A program made the position numbers and the translations under genes. 64,000 nt of DNA from CBDIHP01 sp965279195 (GTDB taxonomy: Bacteria; Planctomycetota; Planctomycetia; Isosphaerales; Isosphaeraceae). Shown piece by piece: positions 42,413 to 50,181 of this stretch. The notes beneath the pieces are model-generated. The model searched no databases. It saw nothing but the letters and a program-made list of their open reading frames with translations, and was not told the origin of the DNA. Positions within the stretch are counted from its first letter, which is position 1. Each line of letters starts with the position of its first letter. The stretch spans positions 1-64,000 of the forward strand of contig CBDIHP010000031.1 in the NCBI GenBank assembly GCA_965279195.1, in the 5' to 3' direction.

Positions 42413-42703
42413 ATGCTGTTCTACAGTAGCCTCACCCCCGAGACGCAGAAGGATCTCCGCGAGCTGGTCCACACCGGGGTCGCCCGCCGCATCCAGGCCG
42501 ACGTCCCTCGCGAGCTGATCAAGTCCGAGATGACCTCGTGCATCCTCCAGGCCGCCCGCCGCGTGGGGATGTCCGAATGGGCCCTCGAATCGGCCGTCGC
42601 CTACGTCCAGCGCCTCCTCGAAGACGTCCTCCCCTCGCAGGCCGCCCCGTCCACGATGGTCGGGCCCGCCTCGTCGACCTCCCGCTCCATCACCGTGGGC
42701 TGA
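42413..42703 (+). CDS. Small protein of unknown family, paralogue B
   Basis: The protein has 96 residues from ATG 42413. It is a paralogue of the preceding gene, with the core LQAARRVGMSEWALESAV followed by AYVQRLLEDVLPS, and a Ser/Pro/Thr-rich tail of about 20 residues that the other copy lacks. It is 173 bases downstream of paralogue A on the same strand. The gap contains a stretch less G+C-rich than the genes (around 42250-42330), so it may have its own promoter. Function is unknown. Duplication with divergence suggests a pair that works with different partners. Confidence 0.7.
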   Translation: MLFYSSLTPETQKDLRELVHTGVARRIQADVPRELIKSEMTSCILQAARRVGMSEWALESAVAYVQRLLEDVLPSQAAPSTMVGPASSTSRSITVG

Positions 42704-42887
42704 GCAGCCTGGGCGGGTGAGAAAATCCGGGCAAGATCCCCTTTTCGGTCGACCTTGATTCGCACGTCGTCCGAAATACAATGTTCAGTCCACGCCATGA
42801 GTTCCGGTCCGGGTCGGCCGGCGGAACGACTCGTGGCATGCTGGCAAGAACGCCCGGGGTCGCAGCCGGGGCTTGGGGGTCCCTCGA

Positions 42888-43421
42888 TTGAACATACGCC
42901 CTGCCCGCGTGGGTGACGTGCCCGCCATTTGCGAGCTGATCCGCACGTTCGCCGATCGGAAGTTGATGATCCGCCGCTCACTGGGTGAGCTCTACGAGTC
43001 GATACGCGAGTTCTTCGTCGCGGTCGATGACGACGGCAGGATCATCGGTTGCGCCGCCCTCCACGTGTTCTGGGAAGACCTGGCCGAGCTGAAATGCCTC
43101 GCCGTCTCCGAGACCGCACAGGGGCAGGGTACCGGGCGAAAGCTCGTGGACGCGTGCTGGGAGTCCGCCAGGGAGCTGGAGATCAAGTCGGTCTTCACGC
43201 TCACCTACGTGGCCGAGTTCTTCGAGCGTTGCGGCTACCACCGGATCGAGAAGGCCGAGCTGCCGCACAAGATCTGGAATGAGTGCGTGCGCTGCCCGCT
43301 CTTCCCGAACTGCCACGAGATCGCCCTGATCCGGTCCGAGGGGAGCGACCCCCTCGGATTCCAGAACGGGCACAGCACCGTCGGCGCGATCTCCGGCCAC
43401 GTCGCCCTCGCACTCGCCTGA
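42888..43421 (+). CDS. GNAT N-acetyltransferase (ArgA/N-acetylglutamate synthase-like)
   Basis: The protein has 177 residues from TTG 42888, preceded by GGGGG at a suitable distance. A TTG 15 bases upstream is the alternative. The GNAT fold is clear: NIRPARVGDVPAICELI, then FFVAVDDDGRIIGCAALHVF, then LAELKCLAVSETAQGQGTGRKLV, whose Q-G-Q-G-T-G is the acetyl-CoA pyrophosphate loop. VFTLTYVAEFFERCGY follows. The FERCGY ending and the ELKCLAV strand are as in short N-acetylglutamate synthases of ArgA type. An extra Cys-containing tail (CVRCPLFPNC) is unusual and might bind metal. Confidence 0.85.
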   Translation: MNIRPARVGDVPAICELIRTFADRKLMIRRSLGELYESIREFFVAVDDDGRIIGCAALHVFWEDLAELKCLAVSETAQGQGTGRKLVDACWESARELEIKSVFTLTYVAEFFERCGYHRIEKAELPHKIWNECVRCPLFPNCHEIALIRSEGSDPLGFQNGHSTVGAISGHVALALA

Positions 43422-43445
43422 CCCTTGCGAACTCGGGCGGGGCGA

Positions 43446-43718
43446 TCATCCCGATGGGATTCCGAACCCCGGCGGCGACCTGCTCGCTGCCGGGGTTTCG
43501 TCATCGGGCACTCCGCGGAATCCCGCAAGCGGGACGATCTCCCGCTTCGGGTTCTCCTCGCGGCGGATCTCGAAGTGCCGCGGCTGGTCCTCGAACGCCA
43601 GATTCAGCACCCCGCGCGAGCCTTCCTGCCGGATCCGCGTGACCTTGATCCGGAGCAGGTCACCCGATCGGTGCCGCACCTCGATCCACTGTCCCTCATT
43701 GCGCTTCAGGACCAGCAT
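43446..43718 (-). CDS. csrA: Carbon storage regulator CsrA with C-terminal extension
   Basis: The protein has 90 residues from ATG 43718. The start MLVLKRNEGQWIEV and the strands LLRIKVTRI and VLNLAFEDQPRHFEIRREE match CsrA. The RNA-contacting residues are present as L4, R6 and the R52-R53-E54 segment. CsrA homologues are usually 60-70 residues, and this one has about 30 extra residues rich in Pro and Ser. It binds GGA-containing leaders of mRNAs as a dimer and controls their translation. No FliW or flagellin gene is in the window. It is divergent from mutY, with 242 bases between them. Confidence 0.85.
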   Translation of the reverse strand: MLVLKRNEGQWIEVRHRSGDLLRIKVTRIRQEGSRGVLNLAFEDQPRHFEIRREENPKREIVPLAGFRGVPDDETPAASRSPPGFGIPSG

Positions 43719-43960
43719 CGTTCGGCCCCCCCTGGACTTGCGGGCCGTATCTCGATCGCCATGATTCACCTCGTCGTGAAGGTCGATCTCGCGTGGCGTG
43801 CACCGTAAGTGGGGGCGATCTTTGACCAACCCCACCCGACATCGCGCCGAGTCGAAGCTCAAACGTGCCTGCCGATCGAACTATCCATCCCGAATACGGC
43901 ATAGTCAAACCCGAAAACACAATTTCCCAATACCTCCTCCACGACCGCAGGACGCAGAAG

Positions 43961-45154
43961 ATGGCCAGAATCAAGCCAATCGTCGAGGATGAGGGGCCGG
44001 ATCTCGACGAGGCCTGGGTGGGGGGGATCCGGGAGAAACTGCCGGCATGGTTCGACACGGTCGCGCGCGACCTGCCCTGGAGGGCGACGCGGGATCCGTA
44101 CGCGATCCTCGTGTCCGAGGTCATGCTGATCCAGACCACCGTCGCGGCCGTGATCCCATTCTATCAACGCTTCCTGCAACGATTTCCGACGGCCGTCGCG
44201 CTTGCGGAGGCCGACGAGGCCGACGTCCTGAAGGCGTGGGAAGGTCTGGGGTACTACCGTCGGGCCCGGCAGCTCCACGAGGCGGCGAAACGGATCGCCT
44301 CCGAGCACGGTGGGACCATCCCGGATGAGATCGATGCCGTCGCAAACCTCCCGGGCGTCGGGCGTTACATCCAGGGGGCGGTCCTCTCATTCGCCTTCGA
44401 CCGCCGGGCCCCGATCCTCGAGGCCAACACCCAGCGTGTGATGGCCCGATGGCTCGCCTGGGACCGCGACCTCAAGGACAAGGCCACCCAGGACCGCCTC
44501 TGGCGAGCCGCCGAACGGGTCGTGCCCGACCTCCAGCCCGGCAAGTTCAACCAGTCCTTCATGGAACTGGGTGCCCTGATCTGCACCCCGAGGCAGCCGT
44601 CTTGCCTCGTCTGTCCCGTCGATTCCCTGTGCCTGGCCAGGAAAGTCGGGAAGCAGGACGCCATCCCGGTCGTCGCCCCCCGCGCGGCCGCGCTGGAGGT
44701 CGAGGAATCCTGCGTCCTGATCATCAACCCGGCACACGACCGACTGCTCGTCCTCGAACGCGGCCCCGGCCGGCTCTGGGAGCGGTTCTGGGAGTTCCCC
44801 ACCATCCACCGCACCGGGGCCGACCCCGCCGGGCGGCGGTTTGACGACGAACCCGAGCTGGACGACGCCCTCAAGCGGCTCACCGGCCTGAGTTTGGCGA
44901 CCGGTCCGACGTTGAAGTCCCTGTCTTACGGCGTGACCAAGCACAAGGTTGCGCTCGACGTCCACGCCGCGATGTGCCAGGATCCCCCGGAAACGCCGGC
45001 GACTCCTCCCGGATTCACAAGGGCGAAATGGGCCAGCCTCGCCGACCTCCGACAACTCCCCTTGAGCGCGGTGAGCCGTCGGATCCTCGACTGGCTGGAA
45101 AAGGACGGCATCGCGATCGCCCTTGGCGTGAATCAGTCCCGGCCGTTGGGCTGA
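43961..45154 (+). CDS. mutY: A/G-specific adenine glycosylase, MutY-like
   Basis: The protein has 397 residues from ATG 43961. An upstream ATG at 43865 adds a non-conserved stretch. The HhH-GPD domain has the catalytic Glu in ILVSEVMLIQTTVAAVI, and the helix-hairpin-helix is VANLPGVGRYIQGAV. The iron-sulfur cluster has spacing C-x6-C-x2-C-x5-C (CTPRQPSCLVCPVDSLC). The position of the catalytic Asp (LDGNV in E. coli) reads ILEANTQRV, with Glu. A C-terminal NUDIX-like domain (~250-385), which recognises 8-oxoG, contains LERGPGRLWERFWEFP. MutY removes adenine paired with 8-oxoguanine. Its 3' end overlaps the convergent nitrilase gene by 22 bases. Confidence 0.92.
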   Translation: MARIKPIVEDEGPDLDEAWVGGIREKLPAWFDTVARDLPWRATRDPYAILVSEVMLIQTTVAAVIPFYQRFLQRFPTAVALAEADEADVLKAWEGLGYYRRARQLHEAAKRIASEHGGTIPDEIDAVANLPGVGRYIQGAVLSFAFDRRAPILEANTQRVMARWLAWDRDLKDKATQDRLWRAAERVVPDLQPGKFNQSFMELGALICTPRQPSCLVCPVDSLCLARKVGKQDAIPVVAPRAAALEVEESCVLIINPAHDRLLVLERGPGRLWERFWEFPTIHRTGADPAGRRFDDEPELDDALKRLTGLSLATGPTLKSLSYGVTKHKVALDVHAAMCQDPPETPATPPGFTRAKWASLADLRQLPLSAVSRRILDWLEKDGIAIALGVNQSRPLG

Positions 45155-45990
45155 ACGATCGGCCCGTAGAATCCGGGGCGACGGTCGCCGATGCGGTCGA
45201 CCTGGTGCTTGCCCGGGACCCGGACGATCAGCTTCTGACGCGCGATGGCCGGATCGATGTCGGCGAGGAAGATCTCCTCGCGATCGGCACTGGTCGCGGC
45301 GAGTACCTTCCCCCTCGGGTCGGCGACCGAACTGTGACCGATGAACCTGAAGCCGCTCTCCTCGCCGACGCGGTTCACGGCCATCATGTAGACGACGCTC
45401 TCGAACGCGCGACACGGCACCATGTGCTCGGCCGCGCACTCGGAGTGCGTCGGCCAGTTGGTCGGGAGGATGAGCAAGTCGGCCCCGAGCAGGGCGAGAA
45501 CGCGCCCGGTCTCCGGGAAGGCCCCGTCGTAGCAGATGTGCATGCCGACCTTCATCGGCCCGATGTCGAACACCTCCAGCGGCCGGTCGCCCGGGTCGGC
45601 GAAGGCGTCGACGCCCAGGAACGGCAGGTGGATCTTGCGATACGAACCCAACACGCCACCGGGCCCCACCAGCACGCAGGCATTGAACAGGCGCGGGCCA
45701 TCGGCTTCCAGCAGCCCGAAAACGACGTGAATTCCCAGCTCGCGGCAGAGTTCGCCCACCGCGTCCGTCGCCGGCCCGGGGATCGTCTGGGCGTGCTTCA
45801 ACGCCGTCTCTCGGTCGGGGAACCCGTAGCCGGAGAGGGCGCACTCGGGGAAGACGACGAGCTTCGCTCCCTGAGACGCCGCCTCGCGGGCCCTCGCGAG
45901 GATGACGTCCAGGTTCGCGGCGAGGTCGCCGAGCCTGGGGTCGCACTGGACGCCGGCGACCCGGACGGTCTGCGGTTCGGCCTGGCTCAT
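45133..45990 (-). CDS. Carbon-nitrogen hydrolase (nitrilase superfamily amidase)
   Basis: The protein has 285 residues. The catalytic triad is complete, with Glu in VVFPECALSGY, Lys in GSYRKIHLPFLG and the nucleophile Cys in GMHICYDGAFPE. The size and the start QTVRVAGVQCDPRLGDL fit cytoplasmic omega-amidases, N-carbamoyl amidases and related enzymes. The start ATG overlaps the stop of the M81 peptidase gene (ATGA on the minus strand), so the two are translationally coupled and likely work in one amide-degrading pathway together with the symporter further upstream (inference). Confidence 0.92.
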   Translation of the reverse strand: MSQAEPQTVRVAGVQCDPRLGDLAANLDVILARAREAASQGAKLVVFPECALSGYGFPDRETALKHAQTIPGPATDAVGELCRELGIHVVFGLLEADGPRLFNACVLVGPGGVLGSYRKIHLPFLGVDAFADPGDRPLEVFDIGPMKVGMHICYDGAFPETGRVLALLGADLLILPTNWPTHSECAAEHMVPCRAFESVVYMMAVNRVGEESGFRFIGHSSVADPRGKVLAATSADREEIFLADIDPAIARQKLIVRVPGKHQVDRIGDRRPGFYGPIVQPNGRD

Positions 45991-47477
45991 GAGGGCAGAA
46001 ACTCCGGGCCGACGGCATCGTCCAGGGGGATGGTGGGCCGTCGGATGTTCTTGTAGGGGAACCGTTTCGGATTGGCCGCGGTCAGCCCGGGGGTGTCGGC
46101 CTCGATGATGGTGCTGGCGATCGGCTCGTACGCCGCGCGGAATGCCACGGCCGCCTTCACGATGAGGATCCGGGCCGTCCTCGGGTCGATCCCCAGGCTG
46201 GTGATCTGCCCCAGGCTGAACGGAGGGTGCCGCAGGCTGTTGACCACAACCGTGTTGCCCGAGTCGGTCGCGATGACGGCCGTCTCCCCCTGGTCGTTGA
46301 ATCGGATCCCGCCGTGCCGTGGGGCGTCCTCGGTGTACTTGCCGTCGTGGATCAGCCGGACGGTGCCCGAGACCTCCAGGGGCGGGGCATTGTCATCGAA
46401 CTTCCCGCCAGCCCGGAGACTCACCTTCCCCCCCTGCCCGGCCTCACGGCAAATCCGGACGGCCTCGGGGTCATGGAGCACGACGACGGCGCCCGTCCCA
46501 CCTTGCCGCTCCACCTCCCGGATCAACACCGTGCTATCCGCCGCCGAACCGCCGCCGATGTTGTCCCCGATATCGACGAGGACGACCGGCCGCCTCTCGG
46601 GCGAGACGTCCAGGGCCAGCCGGACGGCCTCTTCGGGTCCGGTCGGCGCGGCGGTCAGGGCCTCGCGGTTCTGCCAGACGAGGTCGGCCAGCGCCCCGGC
46701 GACGGCCTCCGCCCTGGCCCTGTTGCCGTCGACCACGGCGATGCAGGAGACTCCCGCGTCCTTCACGTCGGCGTACGGGAATCCGGCGAGGATCGAGGCG
46801 TCGAGGATCTCCCCGTCGAGCCGCTCCAGTTCGCCGATGAGCGAGGCCATGGGCTCCTTCGAGGTGTTCTGCGCGAGCAGGTGGACGAGCATCGGCGGCT
46901 TGCGGATGGCGGTGACCGGCTTGATCCGCCCGCTGGCGGCCTCGAACGCGATCCGTGCGGCCTTCGCCCCGCGCTGACGCTGGTCGACGTGGGGATACGT
47001 CCTGTAGGCCAGGACGGCGTCGGCGGAATCGGTCACGAGCTTCGAGACGTTGCCGTGGAAGTCGAGCGTGACCACCAGGGGGAGATCGGGGCCGATCTCG
47101 CGGCGAATCCTGGCGAGCGTCTCGCCGTCGGCGTCGGCGATCCCCTCGGCCACCATCGCGCCGTGAAGGGCGATGAGCACGGCGTCGAGGTGACCGGCCT
47201 CGCCGATCCGCGCGATCAGTTCCCCGACGATCTGCTCGTAGGCCGCGTTCGTGACGGGCCCGGCGGGCGTAGCCCAGCCCATGAGCGTGGGGACGGCCTC
47301 GAAGCCGAGTTCAGAAGCCCCCTGGAAGAACCCGCCGACTTCGTGGTGGGCGGCCCCCCAGCGCTCGCGGATGGCCTCGCCGTGTTCGAAGCCTCCCTCG
47401 ACGAACCGCCCGACCCCGGTGACGTCGCCGGCGAAGGTGTTCGACTCGTGCATGAAGCCGCCGATGGCGATCCGCAT
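45987..47477 (-). CDS. M81 family metallopeptidase (MlrC-like)
   Basis: The protein has 496 residues from ATG 47477. Family blocks include AIGGFMHESNTFA at the N-terminus (His and Glu candidate zinc ligands), IALHGAMVAEGIADADGE, VVTLDFHGNVS, VLAYRTYPHVDQRQRG and VLVDIGDNIGGGSAADST. MlrC is known for cleaving linearised microcystin peptides. Most relatives have unknown natural substrates, probably small peptides or amides. It has no signal peptide. It is coupled to the nitrilase-family gene downstream and separated from the symporter gene upstream by a terminator. Confidence 0.9.
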   Translation of the reverse strand: MRIAIGGFMHESNTFAGDVTGVGRFVEGGFEHGEAIRERWGAAHHEVGGFFQGASELGFEAVPTLMGWATPAGPVTNAAYEQIVGELIARIGEAGHLDAVLIALHGAMVAEGIADADGETLARIRREIGPDLPLVVTLDFHGNVSKLVTDSADAVLAYRTYPHVDQRQRGAKAARIAFEAASGRIKPVTAIRKPPMLVHLLAQNTSKEPMASLIGELERLDGEILDASILAGFPYADVKDAGVSCIAVVDGNRARAEAVAGALADLVWQNREALTAAPTGPEEAVRLALDVSPERRPVVLVDIGDNIGGGSAADSTVLIREVERQGGTGAVVVLHDPEAVRICREAGQGGKVSLRAGGKFDDNAPPLEVSGTVRLIHDGKYTEDAPRHGGIRFNDQGETAVIATDSGNTVVVNSLRHPPFSLGQITSLGIDPRTARILIVKAAVAFRAAYEPIASTIIEADTPGLTAANPKRFPYKNIRRPTIPLDDAVGPEFLPS

Positions 47478-47496
47478 CGCGGGACGTCTCCCCAAA

Positions 47497-47538
47497 TGAA
47501 AACGGGTGGTCGGGGCCCTATCGAACCCCGACCACCCG
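47497..47538 (-). terminator. Rho-independent terminator of the symporter operon (minus strand)
   Basis: CGGGTGGTCGGGG (47503-47515) pairs perfectly over 13 bases with 47526-47538. On the minus strand it is followed by TTTTCATTT. Confidence 0.88.
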
Positions 47539-47561
47539 CGATTGTCCAGGGCTTGCCGGGA

Positions 47562-49235
47562 TCAGAGATCGGCGATCGCCGCCTTCTTCTCGGGATGCAG
47601 GTCGAGGGTCGCCGGCGCGGGGGCGCTGGCGGGCTGGACGTCGAACATCAGCGAGACCCGGGCCGGATCCGGAGGCGCCGAGAGCAGGGTGCCGACGACC
47701 CCGCCGACGGCCGAGGCGAGCAGGCCCCAGACGCACGGATCGAAGCCGAGCAGGTAGTAGGCACCGAACGCGGCGGCCGGCGGGCCGATCTTCTGGTCGC
47801 CGACGAAGAAGCCGGCCACGTAGAGCGAGAGGATCGTGCTCACGCCCGCGATCATCGCCGTGATGGCCCCGGTGGCCGTGGCGCGTCGCCAGAACGCGGC
47901 CATCATCGCCGGGACCAGGAACGCCGCCGCCATGCCCGCGCTGGCGAAGACCACGAGCAACTGGAGCAGTTGCGGCGGCTTGATCGCGATCAGGGCCACG
48001 AGCACGCCGACGCCCACCGTGAAGATGTAGCTCAGCAACTCGATCCGCTTCTCGGACGCGACCGGGTTGATGAACCGCTGGTAGACGTCCCGGACGATGC
48101 CCGAGGAGATCAGCAGCAGGAACCCGCTCACCGTGCTCATGACCGCCCCGTAGGGCGCGGCCAGGATGATCCCGGCGACGTAGGGGTTGGCGAGCTTGGT
48201 CACGAGCCTCGGCATCACCTCATCCGGCTTGGCCAGGTCGGGCAGGATCGACCTCGCGGCGACGAAGATGAGGATCAGGGGGATGTAGATGATGATGTTG
48301 TAAATCGAGACATAGATGATCGACCAGCGGAGCGTCCGGGAGTCGCGGAACGCCATGAGCCGGACGAGGGTCGACGGCTGGCCCATGCCGGTGATCGCCC
48401 ACATCACGAAGAAGGAGATCGCCAACGTGATCGGGTGGAATTGCCGGCCCGGAAAGCCCGCGCCGGGACCGAAGGCGAACCCATCCCCCAGGGTTTTCAC
48501 CGACATCGCGTCGAAGGTCGCCTTCTCCAGGCCGCCGCAGGCGTTCATGGCCAGCGGGAACAGGATCAGGACGCCGATCGCCATGATGATCGACTGGAAG
48601 ACGTCGGTCCACACGGCCGCGAGGAAGCCGCCGACGGCCGTGTAGAGGATGACCGTGGCCGAGAAGATCAGGAGGCCGACGAGGTAGGCCCCGTCGGTCG
48701 AGCCGGCGGTGACGTCGTCGCCGCTGACCCAGGCATAGCTCGACGACGGCAGGACGATCTTCATGATCAGGCCGCCGCTCTTGAACTGCGGGACCAGGAA
48801 GACCGTCAGGAACACGATGATGAAGATGCTGGTCAGGAACCCCAGCGCGGGGCTCCCGTAGCGCTCGCGGAAGAGGTCGGGCAGCGTGATGGCGCCGGTG
48901 CGGCGGGAGAGCTGTCCGATCCGCTTGCCCAGCGTGCCCAGGATGGTCACCGGGGCGATCATGTAGGAGGCGATCCAGAGGCCGACGACCCAGCCGAAGC
49001 TGTAGACCATCGACGGGAAGCCGAGGAACGTCCCGCCGCTCATGACCGCGGCCGTGAGCGCCACGGCGAGGGCCCCGAGGGACCGGTTCCCGAGGAAGTA
49101 CTTCTGGAGGAAGCCCGACTTCTTGCTCGTGACCCGGTTCGCGATCACGCTGATGCCCAGCGAGGCGAGCATGAAGATCACGAGCGCGGCGAGCGTCGCG
49201 GGGTGCTTGGGGATCTCGGCGGCGGCATTAGGCAT
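47562..49235 (-). CDS. Sodium:solute symporter (SSS family, PanF/ActP-like)
   Basis: The protein has 557 residues with about thirteen membrane helices. Typical SSS blocks are FLGNRSLGALAVALTAAVMSGGTFLGFPSMVY (split at ~45-80), RFRERYGSPALGF-like LPDLFRERYGSPALGFLT, ILYTAVGGFLAAVWTDVFQ and the Na+-site region GAVMSTVSGFLLLISSGIVRD. The substrate may be pantothenate, acetate or another small acid. The gene overlaps by 8 bases a small upstream membrane-protein gene like YhdT, which often accompanies PanF-type symporters. Confidence 0.92.
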   Translation of the reverse strand: MPNAAAEIPKHPATLAALVIFMLASLGISVIANRVTSKKSGFLQKYFLGNRSLGALAVALTAAVMSGGTFLGFPSMVYSFGWVVGLWIASYMIAPVTILGTLGKRIGQLSRRTGAITLPDLFRERYGSPALGFLTSIFIIVFLTVFLVPQFKSGGLIMKIVLPSSSYAWVSGDDVTAGSTDGAYLVGLLIFSATVILYTAVGGFLAAVWTDVFQSIIMAIGVLILFPLAMNACGGLEKATFDAMSVKTLGDGFAFGPGAGFPGRQFHPITLAISFFVMWAITGMGQPSTLVRLMAFRDSRTLRWSIIYVSIYNIIIYIPLILIFVAARSILPDLAKPDEVMPRLVTKLANPYVAGIILAAPYGAVMSTVSGFLLLISSGIVRDVYQRFINPVASEKRIELLSYIFTVGVGVLVALIAIKPPQLLQLLVVFASAGMAAAFLVPAMMAAFWRRATATGAITAMIAGVSTILSLYVAGFFVGDQKIGPPAAAFGAYYLLGFDPCVWGLLASAVGGVVGTLLSAPPDPARVSLMFDVQPASAPAPATLDLHPEKKAAIADL

Positions 49236-49563
49236 GGTGTTCGGCCCCCTCGCGAATGTCAGCTTCGAGCTCGACCGTGTGGTCGCTGCCGAGGTCGTCG
49301 TCCTTCATGTAGAAGCCGGCGAACCAGAACGTGAACAGGGTGCAGACGCCCCAGGGGACGAGATATCCCCAGAAGACCCAGGAGGGCACGCCGATCCCCG
49401 CGATCGGGTGGACATCCGCCTCGGATAGGGGCCGTTCGTATGTGGAGTAGCCGTACATCCATGAATACCAGCAACAGAACGCGGTGGCGGCCGCCCACGC
49501 CAGGCCGATGATGATGGCCTCGTGCTGGGCGTGCTCAACGACGGGGTCGGGCTTCGCGGACAA
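49228..49563 (-). CDS. Small YhdT-like (DUF997-type) membrane partner of the symporter
   Basis: The protein has 111 residues from TTG 49563, chosen because GGAG lies at a nine-base spacing. No ATG fits. Two membrane helices are visible, IIIGLAWAAATAFCCWYSW and IPSWVFWGYLVPWGVCTLF-like (residues ~50-75), joined by YGYSTYERPLSEADVHPIAG. The tail is acidic (KDDDLGSDHTVELEADI). YhdT and DUF997 proteins have two helices and are encoded ahead of sodium/pantothenate-type symporters, as here with an 8-base overlap. A stabilising or regulatory subunit role is assumed. Confidence 0.8.
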   Translation of the reverse strand: MSAKPDPVVEHAQHEAIIIGLAWAAATAFCCWYSWMYGYSTYERPLSEADVHPIAGIGVPSWVFWGYLVPWGVCTLFTFWFAGFYMKDDDLGSDHTVELEADIREGAEHHA

Positions 49564-49905
49564 GGGGATGAACTCCGGTGGGAGACGGAAGGAGGACGAC
49601 TGGCTGTGCGAGTGAACTGCGGTGAGGCCGCCGGGATGGCGTGGCCAGGGACCGAGGGTCCTCGGCGCGGGGGAGCCGACGGCACCGGCGCCGTTGGGGG
49701 AGGTCGCGAGGCCCTCTCTTTTCTCAAGTCCGGGCCCGATTCGCAACGCTTTGCCCCGCAACCCGGGGCGGAATCGTGGCGGGCGGTCCCGGTTGCGAGG
49801 CGTGTCAGAAGTCCCACGTACAATCGGCCGGATCGAAGTCGCCCGCCCCGCCTCGGTATCGTACAATCGGGAGGATGGAATACATGGGTCATAGGAACCA
49901 ACCCG
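49564..49905. other. Divergent intergenic region between symporter operon and toxin-antitoxin pair
   Basis: These 342 bases hold no supported gene. The right part carries an 11-base direct repeat and a -10-like TACAAT (listed separately). The left part would hold the promoter of the symporter operon, which I cannot place. Confidence 0.45.
49817..49870 (+). promoter_or_regulatory. Direct repeat and -10-like box upstream of the toxin-antitoxin operon
   Basis: CGTACAATCGG occurs at 49817-49827 and at 49860-49870, 43 bases apart, about four helical turns. Each copy contains TACAAT, a good -10 hexamer, and the second is 38 bases before the antitoxin start. This is a candidate autoregulatory operator overlapping the promoter. 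Confidence 0.55.
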
Positions 49906-50181
49906 ATGGCAGTGGATATTCCGACCAACCTGGACGTTCGCATCCCGTGCGAACTCGTGTCCGACCTTCGCGAGGCCGCCGCGAACGCGGGGGTCTCGAT
50001 GCAGGAGTTTGCGCTTGCGGCCATCGCGTCCCATGTCCGCGCCAATCTCGAGAATCCGCGTCCGACGCTCCTTTCGGACCGCGATCGAGACCGCTTCCTT
50101 TCCATCCTGGATGACCTCAAGGCCGAACCCGGCCCGGCCTTGAAGGCTGCGGCGGAGCGCTACAGGTTGCACCTTGATTGA
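49906..50181 (+). CDS. DUF1778/TacA-like antitoxin
   Basis: The protein has 91 residues from ATG 49906. The N-terminal part, VDIPTNLDVRIPCELVSDLREAAANAGVSMQEFALAAI, is a ribbon-helix-helix DNA-binding domain with the usual strand RIPCEL-type and SMQEF turn. The C-terminal half (LLSDRDRDRFLSILDDLKAE) contains the RDRFLxxLD segment by which DUF1778 antitoxins wrap their GNAT toxin. Its stop overlaps the toxin start by 8 bases, the usual coupling of TacA/TacT pairs. It should repress its own operon with the toxin as co-repressor. Confidence 0.92.
   Translation: MAVDIPTNLDVRIPCELVSDLREAAANAGVSMQEFALAAIASHVRANLENPRPTLLSDRDRDRFLSILDDLKAEPGPALKAAAERYRLHLD

Noticed and set aside
46227..49334. A 1035-codon plus-strand open frame across the M81 peptidase and symporter genes
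   Set aside because: Its product is repetitive, rich in Asp, Arg, Gly and His, and has no domain. Two clear enzymes and transporters lie on the minus strand.
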